Origin: Clostridia bacterium
Lineage (GTDB): Bacteria; Bacillota; Clostridia; TANB77; CAG-465
Assembly (NCBI GenBank): GCA_028692955.1
Contig: JAQUWH010000001.1
Location: 1 to 64,000, forward strand
Direction of reading: 5' to 3'
DNA: 64,000 bases
The notes under the pieces are model-generated. The model had not been told where the DNA came from, searched no databases, and worked only from the letters and a program-made list of their open reading frames with translations. The translations under genes and the position numbers were made by a program. Each line of letters begins with the position of its first letter. Positions within the stretch are counted from its first letter, which is position 1. Shown here in pieces: positions 56,648 to 64,000 of this stretch.

Positions 56648-57000
56648 TTATTTTCAAATACCTCTCTATTTAGAATTATTCATCATTTTTTAAAAACTCG
56701 AAGGTTACGTAGAACTAAGACAGATAAAACTGTTAGTATAACTATCTCCAAATATCTTATGTATGTTTCTTACAGACCAAATTCAGATTTATTATACACC
56801 CTTTCTTTATTAAAGTCACTATGTAGATAAAGAAAATTATTGATTAAAGAAAGAAGTAAATTTGCAGGACTCTTAACAAACGAACTAGACAAGTCTTTCA
56901 CGGAATTAAAACCTTTATTTAGTAATAAGGTTTCAATATTATACTTGATTTTTAATAGTTAGTCTCGTATATTTTATGAATATAAATAATAGATAAAAAA
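56648..57000 (-). other. non-coding stretch with a possible gene remnant
   Basis: No complete gene. On the minus strand, from about 56968 to 56775, an open stretch of about 60 codons reads LLKIKYNIETLLLNKGFNSV onward to KSEFGL and a stop, but it has no start and a stop codon directly before it; it looks like the 3' part of a lost gene. Family not recognised. Confidence 0.3.
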
Positions 57001-57042
57001 CAAAGAGTTATAACTGTATTATTTACAGCATTACTCTTTGTT
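56999..57042 (-). terminator. terminator after the gerQ-like gene
   Basis: Ten-base arms 56999-57008 and 57033-57042 extended by inner pairing, with a T-rich tail on the minus strand. Confidence 0.75.
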
Positions 57043-57046
57043 ATAT

Positions 57047-57373
57047 TTAGAAACTTTGTGGAGGTATAAATGGTTGATTACTTGGTATAAAATTTTGTTG
57101 TGGGTTATAAATAAAAGGTTGCCTAGATAAGGTAACAAATTTAATTGAGTATATGTCACAATATAAAAGATTGTTATCTTGTATTGATCTAAGCAGTATG
57201 TAGCTTGCTCCAACTTCTAGTAAAACGCCAATTCTATCTTCCATTAAAGAGGTACCGATTAAAAATTCTACCTTTACTAAATCACCAATATGTTTTCTCA
57301 AAAAAGCTGGTGTATAGATTGGATTTTTTAACGTCTCTGGCATATTTTGTTGGTTGTTAGTTTCGTCATTCAT
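57047..57373 (-). CDS. gerQ: spore coat protein GerQ-like
   Basis: 108 residues. Core VKVEFLIGTSLMEDRIGVLLEVGASYILL (about 34-62), then DIYSIKFVTL, resembling the conserved domain of GerQ, a coat protein cross-linked late in sporulation that is needed for CwlJ to reach the spore. The Pro/Gln/Asn-rich tail is coat-like. It lies directly downstream of cwlJ, as in Bacillus, which supports the name. AAAGGAG precedes the ATG. Confidence 0.7.
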   Translation of the reverse strand: MNDETNNQQNMPETLKNPIYTPAFLRKHIGDLVKVEFLIGTSLMEDRIGVLLEVGASYILLRSIQDNNLLYCDIYSIKFVTLSRQPFIYNPQQNFIPSNQPFIPPQSF

Positions 57374-57391
57374 TACTAATTCTCCTTTCCA

Positions 57392-57838
57392 TTAAGATTT
57401 GGCATAGAGAGGGGTAGGATTATAAAAACAATGATTATCAAGGCGTGTTAGTAAGTTTCCAGAACCATTATAAGGAAATATGGGTGGGCAGGTTGGTTTA
57501 AAAGGATTCATAAACCATAAACATTCACCAATTTCATTGAGCCTATTTCCACTAATAGCCCAATCTGCTATCTCATAATGTACATCGGTTGGATTCATAT
57601 TGTATATATTTTGTGGATTATAGCTACTACCAACCATTTCTTTTACACAGGTGAATTGTCCTGGTTGCATAATGATATTTCGTATGCTACCACCTTGTGA
57701 TATTCTAGAGTATTCTCCTACAGGAACATCAACTCTATTCATGATGACAGACGCAACTGCTCTCATACCGTTATCACCTTCACCGCCCGCTTCGCACATT
57801 ACAATTCTTGCCAGTAGTTCTCTTTCTGAAAAAGCCAT
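57392..57838 (-). CDS. cwlJ: spore cortex-lytic hydrolase CwlJ/SleB family
   Basis: 148 residues. ELLARIVMCEAGGEGDNGMRAVASV holds the catalytic Glu of the Hydrolase_2 fold, and YEIADWAISGNR plus LWFMNPFKPTCP and NHCFYNP complete it. CwlJ degrades cortex during germination. No signal peptide, as expected for CwlJ (SleB has one). GGGGTGA precedes the ATG. Forms an operon with the gerQ-like gene. Confidence 0.88.
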   Translation of the reverse strand: MAFSERELLARIVMCEAGGEGDNGMRAVASVIMNRVDVPVGEYSRISQGGSIRNIIMQPGQFTCVKEMVGSSYNPQNIYNMNPTDVHYEIADWAISGNRLNEIGECLWFMNPFKPTCPPIFPYNGSGNLLTRLDNHCFYNPTPLYAKS

Positions 57839-57895
57839 GATTTTATCACCCCTGTTATAAAATTATATTAAAAAAAGAGATAAAAGGTTACAAAT

Positions 57896-57930
57896 AAAAA
57901 TAAAAGGACTGTGAATCCTTTTATTTTTTG
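57896..57930 (-). terminator. terminator of the 57943 gene
   Basis: A perfect ten-base stem (57899-57908 and 57916-57925) with T runs on both sides, between the FTR-like gene and cwlJ. Confidence 0.8.
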
Positions 57931-57942
57931 ATAATTTTAATT

Positions 57943-58119
57943 TTAAATGGGTAAAAATAAATTACATTTACAAATTCCACTTTCTATAAATTCATCACAG
58001 GGACATAAGGTAGAATCGTCTTGATTAATTCTACAGGGACAATGACCTTCTTTTCTATGAGTACCTTCAATGATTTTCATGACATATTCTTTATCTGGAT
58101 TTAGCCTATAACCTTTCAT
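57943..58119 (-). CDS. mini ferredoxin-thioredoxin reductase catalytic-domain protein
   Basis: 58 residues. GYRLNPDKEYVMKIIEG leads into the cysteine pattern CPC (27-29), CPC (39-41) and CKC (50-52), the arrangement of the catalytic subunit of ferredoxin-thioredoxin reductase, a 4Fe-4S/disulfide enzyme. The protein lacks the N-terminal part of the plant enzyme. TAAGGAGG lies eight bases before the ATG. It is transcribed alone, next to spmA. Electron donor and target unknown. Confidence 0.75.
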   Translation of the reverse strand: MKGYRLNPDKEYVMKIIEGTHRKEGHCPCRINQDDSTLCPCDEFIESGICKCNLFLPI

Positions 58120-58208
58120 CTCTTACCTCCTTAAAACGATATTGATCACTTAATACTATTCATATAGTAAGCTAAAAATACATATATTTAAAATAGCCGA
58201 GGTGTAGT

Positions 58209-58781
58209 ATGTCGAAAATATGGGGAGCAATGTTAATTATTAGTATAGCAGTGGCACTATTTACTGGTAATGTAGAAAGTGTTGTTAGCAGTATCATGAG
58301 TAGCGGACAGGGCGCAGTAGAAAACATGTTGGGATTAGTAGGCATGATGTGTTTTTGGAATGGATTATTTAATATATTTGAAAAAACAAGTGCAATCAAA
58401 TCATTTTCTAAAGTTTTTTCTAAATTTATTGGTAAAATATTCAATAAAAAAGAATTAAATGAAAAAGCAGTGGAATACATGAGTATGAATATTGCTAGTA
58501 ATATCGTGGGAATAGGAAATGCAGCGACTGTCAATGGAATAAAAGCAATAGAGCAATTACAAAATGAAAATAGTAATAAAGATACACCGAACAATAATAT
58601 GACGACATTTGTATTAATTAATACAGCCTCTTTACAATTAATTCCAACCAATATTATTGCACTACGAGCTATGTACGGTTCAACGTCGCCATCGGCAATT
58701 GTCGTACCAATATGGATTGTCACAGCAGTCGCATTGACTGTTGGGTTAATTAGTATCAAAATTTTAAACAAAAGGATGTAG
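58209..58781 (+). CDS. spmA: spore maturation protein SpmA
   Basis: 190 residues, membrane protein with a nucleoside-recognition (Gate) domain: GLVGMMCFWNGLFNIFEK, NIASNIVGIGNAATVNGIKA and LINTASLQLIPTNI are typical. SpmA and SpmB act together in spore core dehydration. GAGGTGTAGT precedes the ATG. CATATAGTA at 58161-58169 could be part of a sporulation-sigma promoter, but no confident -35 goes with it. Directly followed by spmB. Confidence 0.9.
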   Translation: MSKIWGAMLIISIAVALFTGNVESVVSSIMSSGQGAVENMLGLVGMMCFWNGLFNIFEKTSAIKSFSKVFSKFIGKIFNKKELNEKAVEYMSMNIASNIVGIGNAATVNGIKAIEQLQNENSNKDTPNNNMTTFVLINTASLQLIPTNIIALRAMYGSTSPSAIVVPIWIVTAVALTVGLISIKILNKRM

Positions 58782-58784
58782 AGT

Positions 58785-59306
58785 ATGAATTTTGTTATCA
58801 TGTGTATTATACCATTATTTATTATTGCCATTTTATTAATAGGATTAAAAGAGAAAAAAGATATTTTTAAATTATTCGTCGAGGGGTGTTTAGAAGGACT
58901 TAAGATGGTTTATAGAATATTTCCTTTTATTTTAGCCATAACGATAGCAATAGGACTTTTAAAATCAACAGGAGCATTAGACTTCATATTAATACCACTT
59001 AGACCGCTATTAACTAAATTTGGAATTCCTGACGATATTGTACCACTATGCTTAATGAGACCACTATCTGGTGGCGCCTCTATGTCAGTTGTTATGGATA
59101 TATTAAAAACAAGTGGAGCTGATTCTATCTCTGGTAAAATGGCGGCTATTATTATGGGAGCAACAGAAACTACGTTATATACCATTACTATATTATTTGG
59201 TGCTGTGGGAATAAAAAAGATGAGAGGAGTATTAATAGCTGGATTAATAGCAGATACTGCTGCTATTATTACTGCAATTATACTAGTAAATGTAGGAATT
59301 CTTTGA
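58785..59306 (+). CDS. spmB: spore maturation protein SpmB
   Basis: 173 residues. Gate-domain membrane protein, partner of SpmA: GCLEGLKMVYRIFPFILAI, LIPLRPLLTKFGIP, RPLSGGASMSV and ATETTLYTITILFGAVGI are conserved. Starts three bases after the spmA stop. Confidence 0.9.
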   Translation: MNFVIMCIIPLFIIAILLIGLKEKKDIFKLFVEGCLEGLKMVYRIFPFILAITIAIGLLKSTGALDFILIPLRPLLTKFGIPDDIVPLCLMRPLSGGASMSVVMDILKTSGADSISGKMAAIIMGATETTLYTITILFGAVGIKKMRGVLIAGLIADTAAIITAIILVNVGIL

Positions 59307-59342
59307 AATATATGAAAAAAAGTAAAATATTTTCAAATAGAC

Positions 59343-59370
59343 TTGCATATATTTTAAAATATGATATAAT
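59343..59370 (+). promoter_or_regulatory. promoter of the zinc-ribbon gene
   Basis: TTGCAT (59343-59348) and TATAAT (59365-59370) with 16 bases between them. The leader to the ATG is about 100 bases, unusually long for such a small gene. Confidence 0.7.
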
Positions 59371-59402
59371 ATGATTGTGTTAATTAGTAAGTTTAAATAT
59401 TA

Positions 59403-59469
59403 TCCTTTAAGAAAACAATTTTTAAAGTAAGATTTAAAATAGTCCTAATAACCAATATTTCTTAAAGGA
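59403..59469 (+). promoter_or_regulatory. leader hairpin that can sequester the ribosome site
   Basis: A perfect 12-base repeat (59403-59414) is complementary to 59458-59469, which covers the AAGGA of the Shine-Dalgarno region of the zinc-ribbon gene. Pairing would hide the site, a design seen in thermometers and riboswitches. The intervening 43 bases show no known riboswitch. Confidence 0.6.
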
Positions 59470-59479
59470 GGAAAAATAA

Positions 59480-59641
59480 ATGCAAGATAAAACTATCGTT
59501 TGTAAAGACTGTGGCGAAGAATTCGTATTTACAGTTGCTGAACAAGAATTTTACGCTGAAAAAGGTTTAGATCATGAACCAGTAAGATGTAAAGCTTGTA
59601 GAGATGCAAAAAAAGCAAGAAATAACAGAAGAAGTTATTAA
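59480..59641 (+). CDS. small zinc-ribbon protein
   Basis: 53 residues. Two CxxC pairs (IVCKDCGEEF and VRCKACRDAKKAR) with EQEFYAEKGLDHEP between them match the short zinc-ribbon family (zf-trcl). Basic C-terminus RNNRRSY. Probably binds nucleic acid or ribosomes. AAAGGAGG precedes the ATG; own promoter and terminator. Confidence 0.85.
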   Translation: MQDKTIVCKDCGEEFVFTVAEQEFYAEKGLDHEPVRCKACRDAKKARNNRRSY

Positions 59642-59645
59642 TCTT

Positions 59646-59680
59646 AAAAAGTAGTCATTTTTTAAAATGGCTACTTTTTT
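59646..59680 (+). terminator. terminator after the zinc-ribbon gene
   Basis: A 16-base stem (59646-59661 and 59664-59679, one G-T pair) followed by Ts. Confidence 0.85.
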
Positions 59681-59748
59681 ATTGTATTTTTTGATATTTT
59701 TTGATATAATGTACTCAACAATTAAACTTGAAATGAGGAGGAGAAATA

Positions 59749-62349
59749 ATGCCGGTAACACCTATGATGCAAATGTATTTAGATACTAAAGAAAAATATA
59801 AAGATTGTATTTTATTCTATCGACTTGGCGACTTTTATGAGATGTTCTTTGAGGATGCAAAAGTTTGTAGTAAAGAATTAGAATTGACACTTACTGGCAA
59901 GGATTGTGGCTTAGAAGAAAGAGCTCCAATGTGTGGTATCCCCCATCATGCAATTAATACGTATATTCCAAAGTTGGTTGAAAAAGGATATAAAGTAGCA
60001 ATCTGTGAACAACTTGAAGATCCAAAATTTGCAAAAGGAATTGTAAAACGTGATGTGGTAAAAATTATAACACCGGGAACGATAACAGAACTAACGATGT
60101 TAGATGATAAAAAAAATAATTACATTGCTTCCATTAATGCAAATAAAGATAGTGCTGCTATTTCCTTTTGTGATATATCAACAGGTGAATTTTTTGTTTC
60201 CAATATCACTGGAATTGATGTCAGTAATAAAATCAAAAATGAAATTGCTAGAATTAATCCTTCTGAAATTGTTGTATCTAGTGGTAATAAATATAATGAA
60301 ATTATCGTAAAAGAAATCGCAAAAGTATTTAATATCTATATTAGTAAATATGAAAGTATAGCAGAAAATCAGATGTTGCAAGAAATTATCATAAAAAGTA
60401 ATATTACCATTTGTGATTTAGAAAAATTTTCTTGTAATTTATTATTAAACTATATAGAAGATACTCAAAAAAGCAGCATTAATCAAATTAATGAGATTAA
60501 AAAATATGAAATGGAAAAATATATGCAATTAGATATCTCTACTAGAAAGAACCTTGAAATTTTGGAAGCAAATAGAGAAAAAACAAAAAAAGGCAGTTTG
60601 CTTTGGGCATTAGATGAAACTGTTACTGCTATGGGTGGAAGACAATTAAGACATTGGATTGAAGCACCACTATTGAATATTGATGAGATTAATAAAAGGC
60701 AAGATGTAGTGGAACTACTAGTAAATAATAGTGTACTGAAAGATGATATACAAGACGTACTAAAAACCGTTTACGATATAGAAAGAATTATATCAAAAGT
60801 GGTAAGTGGTAACGTTAATGCACGTGAAATGATTTCACTTAAAAATTCAATTGAAAAACTACCACTATTAAAAAATATACTAGCCCAAATAGTAAATGAT
60901 ACAAAAAATGCTTATTTTTATGAATTATATCAAAAATTAGATACATTAGAAGACGTCTATTCTTTAGTTGAAAAAGCAATCGCCGAAGATGCCAAAATTA
61001 CCATCAAAGAAGGTGGGATTATTAAAGACGGATTTGATAGCCAAGTAGATGAGTATAGGAGTGCTTCCACACAAGGGCAAAATTGGTTAATGGAATTAGA
61101 AGCAAAAGAAAAAGAACGCACAGGCATTAAAGGCAAATGGTTAAGAGTTGGGTATAATAGAGTTTTTGGCTATTTTATAGAAGTGACCAATTCGTATAAA
61201 AATTTAATTCCAGAAGATAGATATATTAGAAAACAAACATTAGCTGGTGCGGAAAGATATATTACAGAAGAATTAAAAGAAATTGAAGATAAAATACTAG
61301 GTGCTAAAGATAAACTAGTCGATATCGAGTATGAGATCTTCTGTAACATTAGAGAAGAAATTGCAAACCAAGTGATTAGGGTACAAAATAGCGCTAGTGT
61401 GGTTGCTACTTTAGATGTACTTTGCTCTTTTGCTAACGTTGCCATAAATAATCACTATGTCAAACCAATTATGACAAATGATGGAGAAATTGATATCAAA
61501 AATGGAAGACATGCTGTAGTGGAAAAAGCACTAAAAAATGATGAATTCATACCAAATGATGTTTATATGAATAATAACGAAGATCGATTTTTAATTATAA
61601 CAGGCCCTAATATGGCAGGTAAATCAACGTATATGAGACAGGTTGCTATTATTACGTATATGGCACAATTAGGATGTTTTGTACCAGCAGAAAGTGCAAA
61701 AGTATCGATTGTAGACAGGATTTTTACAAGAATTGGTGCATCTGATGATTTAGCAATGGGACAATCTACTTTTATGGTAGAAATGCAAGAGCTTTCTAAT
61801 ATACTGGAAAACGCAACAAAAGATAGCTTAATTATTCTAGATGAGATAGGAAGAGGAACTTCTACTTATGATGGTCTTGCCATTGCTTGGGCCACAGTTG
61901 AATATGTGTCAAGCAAGGAAAATATAGGAGCAAAAACATTATTTGCTACCCACTATCATGAATTAATCGAATTAGAAGGAAAAGTAGAAGGTGTCAAAAA
62001 TTATTCTGTAGATGTGAAGGAAAAGGGAGATGAAGTTATCTTCTTAAGAAAAATAACACCTGGTGGTGCAGATGAATCCTACGGAATCTATGTTGCAAAA
62101 CTTGCTGGTATTAAAAAGAGTGTCATTCAAAGATCAAAGCAATTATTAAAAGAATTAGAAAATGTAGATTTAGCTAAGAAAACAATACAGGAAAAGAAGA
62201 AAAAAATTACAACGGATGAAATTCAAGTGGATATGTTTAATTATAAAATGGCAGAAATTACTAAAATATTAGAAAAAACAGATTTAGATGAAATAACACC
62301 AAAAGATGCATTAGAAGTATTGTATCGATTAAAAGAAAAATTAGATTAA
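59749..62349 (+). CDS. mutS: DNA mismatch repair protein MutS
   Basis: 866 residues, MutS1 type. Mismatch-reading motif RLGDFYEMFFEDA at the start, connector and lever domains, Walker A TGPNMAGKSTYMRQ, IGASDDLAMGQSTFMVEM, Walker B LIILDEIGRGTSTYDGL, ATHYHEL and a C-terminal helix-turn-helix with clamp-interaction-like ending. AGGAGGAG precedes the ATG. A TATAAT lies at 59705-59710. mutL follows after a terminator. Confidence 0.97.
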   Translation: MPVTPMMQMYLDTKEKYKDCILFYRLGDFYEMFFEDAKVCSKELELTLTGKDCGLEERAPMCGIPHHAINTYIPKLVEKGYKVAICEQLEDPKFAKGIVKRDVVKIITPGTITELTMLDDKKNNYIASINANKDSAAISFCDISTGEFFVSNITGIDVSNKIKNEIARINPSEIVVSSGNKYNEIIVKEIAKVFNIYISKYESIAENQMLQEIIIKSNITICDLEKFSCNLLLNYIEDTQKSSINQINEIKKYEMEKYMQLDISTRKNLEILEANREKTKKGSLLWALDETVTAMGGRQLRHWIEAPLLNIDEINKRQDVVELLVNNSVLKDDIQDVLKTVYDIERIISKVVSGNVNAREMISLKNSIEKLPLLKNILAQIVNDTKNAYFYELYQKLDTLEDVYSLVEKAIAEDAKITIKEGGIIKDGFDSQVDEYRSASTQGQNWLMELEAKEKERTGIKGKWLRVGYNRVFGYFIEVTNSYKNLIPEDRYIRKQTLAGAERYITEELKEIEDKILGAKDKLVDIEYEIFCNIREEIANQVIRVQNSASVVATLDVLCSFANVAINNHYVKPIMTNDGEIDIKNGRHAVVEKALKNDEFIPNDVYMNNNEDRFLIITGPNMAGKSTYMRQVAIITYMAQLGCFVPAESAKVSIVDRIFTRIGASDDLAMGQSTFMVEMQELSNILENATKDSLIILDEIGRGTSTYDGLAIAWATVEYVSSKENIGAKTLFATHYHELIELEGKVEGVKNYSVDVKEKGDEVIFLRKITPGGADESYGIYVAKLAGIKKSVIQRSKQLLKELENVDLAKKTIQEKKKKITTDEIQVDMFNYKMAEITKILEKTDLDEITPKDALEVLYRLKEKLD

Positions 62350-62355
62350 CAACAA

Positions 62356-62388
62356 GCCATTACCAATAGAAAAAGTAATGGCATTTTT
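62356..62388 (+). terminator. terminator between mutS and mutL
   Basis: Perfect eight-base stem (62356-62363 and 62375-62382) with a five-base T run after it. Confidence 0.75.
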
Positions 62389-62477
62389 ATAAGTGAACAA
62401 GAAATAGATGATTTTATTGTTATCAGTATAAGAGAATATAAAGAAATAATAAGTGAAATATAGAAAGGAGTGAGTAC

Positions 62478-64000
62478 ATGGGAAGTATTGTATTATTAGA
62501 TGAGCATACTATTAATAAAATTGCAGCAGGTGAAGTAGTGGATAGACCATCTTCTATTGTAAAAGAATTAATTGAAAATTCAATCGATGCAAAAGCGACT
62601 GCAATTAATATCGAGATTAATAAAGGTGGCATTAGTTATATCAAAATAACAGATAATGGAATCGGGTTTGCAAGTGATGATATGGAACTTGCGTTTGAAA
62701 GACATGCTACCAGTAAAATTAGGAAAGAAGAGGACTTATTACATATTACTTCTATGGGATTTAGAGGTGAGGCACTAGCATCTATTGCTGCTATTTCAAA
62801 GGTTACTTTAACAAGTAGAAATGAAAAAGAGGAGATTGGTAAAAAAGTAACAGTAGAAGCAGGAGATATAAAATCATCTGAACAAGTTGCTTCTAATGTT
62901 GGTACAAAAATAGAAATTAAAGATGTTTTCTATAATGTCCCCGCCAGATTTAAATTTCTAAAAAAGGATTTTACAGAAGCCGGCTATATTGAAGATGTTG
63001 TCATCAGAACTGCCATCTCTAACCCACAGATTAGTTTTAAATATGTGAGTAATGGAAAAGTAGTATTACAAACTTCTGGAAATGGAGATATTAATTCTGT
63101 TATTTATGATATTTTTGGTAAAGATATTTATCAAAATATTATTCCAGTAAACTATGAATTAAATGACATGAAGGTAGAAGGTGTGATAGGATTACCAAGT
63201 GTGTCTCGTTCTACAAGAAAGCAGCAATTTACGTACATTAACGCAAGGTATATAAAAAACAAAACCATTAGCACAGCAATTGATAAAGCATGTGAACAAA
63301 AATATGCGATTAATAAATTTGCTTTTGTTGTTTTGAATATTACTATTCATCCAGAACATATTGATGTGAATGTGCATCCTGCAAAATTAGAAGTTAAATT
63401 TGATGATGAAGCAAAAGTATTTGATACGGTATATTATGCGGTAAAATCAGCGTTGGAGAAAAAAGAAGAGACAAGTAGTCCTTTTTCCAACATAAAAACT
63501 GTTGAAACCGTTGATAAGATCAGTAAGATTTCTACTGATTTATTAAATAATGGTATGCTAAAAAACGAAATCAAATATAACAATACAGAAAAAAAGTTTG
63601 ACTTTGCAAGAACAACTGAAGAATCAAGTTTGCCATTAAAAGAGGAATTGTCAAAAAATTATTCTGTGGTTATAGATGGAAATTCAGTAAAAGAAGAACC
63701 GACTTTCACCATTCCAAAAGAAATCCCAACATTAGAAATAGTAGAAAACGTAAATTCACCTATTACTTATGAGGCAGTTGATATATTGCAAAAAGAAGAA
63801 CTTGCCTACAAGTACGTTGGACAAGTATTTGATACTTATATCATCATACAAATAAAAGAGAAAATGTATATTATTGATCAGCATGCTGCTCATGAAAGAT
63901 TGTTGTTTGAACAGATTAAAGAGGCATATTATGCTAAAGATAAACAGTCTCAACTATTGTTAATTCCTATTTTGGTAGAGTTATTACCAAAGGAAAAAGA
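62478..64000 (+). CDS. mutL: DNA mismatch repair protein MutL (partial, runs off the window)
   Basis: About 507 codons are present; the 3' end lies outside. GHKL ATPase motifs are intact: NKIAAGEVVDRPSSIVKELI, ITDNGIGF, HATSKI and GFRGEALASI, with the DVNVHPAKLEVKF element and a long linker. The C-terminal domain begins (QVFDTYIIIQIKEKMYIIDQ, HAAHERLLFEQIK). MutL relays mismatch recognition by MutS. AGAAAGGAG precedes the ATG. Confidence 0.93.
   Translation, partial: MGSIVLLDEHTINKIAAGEVVDRPSSIVKELIENSIDAKATAINIEINKGGISYIKITDNGIGFASDDMELAFERHATSKIRKEEDLLHITSMGFRGEALASIAAISKVTLTSRNEKEEIGKKVTVEAGDIKSSEQVASNVGTKIEIKDVFYNVPARFKFLKKDFTEAGYIEDVVIRTAISNPQISFKYVSNGKVVLQTSGNGDINSVIYDIFGKDIYQNIIPVNYELNDMKVEGVIGLPSVSRSTRKQQFTYINARYIKNKTISTAIDKACEQKYAINKFAFVVLNITIHPEHIDVNVHPAKLEVKFDDEAKVFDTVYYAVKSALEKKEETSSPFSNIKTVETVDKISKISTDLLNNGMLKNEIKYNNTEKKFDFARTTEESSLPLKEELSKNYSVVIDGNSVKEEPTFTIPKEIPTLEIVENVNSPITYEAVDILQKEELAYKYVGQVFDTYIIIQIKEKMYIIDQHAAHERLLFEQIKEAYYAKDKQSQLLLIPILVELLPKEK

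Noticed and set aside
58172-58831. 219-codon minus-strand reading frame opposite spmA
   Set aside because: A shadow of spmA; no ribosome site and no sensible protein pattern.

Overview
The window is strongly AT-rich, uses the standard bacterial code (TGA acts as a stop, for example in several ATGA gene overlaps) and carries many endospore genes (sigE, spoIIGA, sigG, spoIVFA/spoIVFB-like, spmA/spmB, cwlJ, a gerQ-like gene, cwlD, a Spo0E-like gene, ymxH). Together with the gene order around the origin this points to a spore-forming, low-GC Bacillota, most likely an uncultured Clostridia-type bacterium. The species cannot be read from the sequence.

Layout. 1-5,150 (minus strand): ymxH, murF, an amidase, sigG, sigE and spoIIGA. 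5,260-14,570: a ClpP-like gene, ftsZ-ftsA, a membrane M50/M23 pair resembling spoIVFB/spoIVFA, miaB, efp, and the infC-rpmI-rplT operon behind an attenuator leader. 14,690-21,960: the replication origin block, with gyrB, recF, dnaN and dnaA on the minus strand. Origin elements lie on both sides of dnaA: a dnaA-dnaN spacer with DnaA boxes and six TAG trinucleotides (DnaA-trios), and a dnaA-rpmH spacer with more boxes and a Spo0A-like box. 21,961-30,531 (plus strand): rpmH-rnpA-yidD-yidC-jag-mnmE-mnmG-rsmG-soj-spo0J-nudix. Transcription diverges from the origin.

30,600-41,660 holds two tRNA-Ser genes, an ABC/FtsX exporter, a ZIP transporter, a ywlE-like phosphatase-rpiB-tagO-yqeY operon, and the M16 pair yfmF/yfmH, whose families are linked to modification of EF-P, also encoded here. 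41,850-49,560 is the most unusual part. A tiny Spo0E-like gene with a Spo0A box upstream lies next to three Asn-rich small proteins. Then comes a tightly overlapping six-gene operon that combines a VirB4-like ATPase (type IV secretion) with CpaE/TadZ-, CpaF/TadA- and TadB-like proteins and ends in a protein of unknown family. No pilin, prepilin peptidase or second TadC is visible, so it does not match a standard Tad pilus or a standard conjugation module.

49,590-53,180 carries a degenerate CapA-like membrane protein, ylbF-like, a YugP-like metallopeptidase, cwlD broken by a single frameshift, and tadA. 53,180-57,050 looks accessory: an XRE regulator, two tRNA-Arg genes, a flavodoxin, an insertion-sequence-like fragment, and a GtrII-like membrane protein. 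57,050-59,310 returns to spore genes (gerQ-like, cwlJ, a mini ferredoxin-thioredoxin-reductase-like protein, spmA, spmB). The window ends with a zinc-ribbon gene whose Shine-Dalgarno can be sequestered, then mutS and the start of mutL, which runs off the edge.

All calls are from reading the sequence; no database search or folding programme was run.
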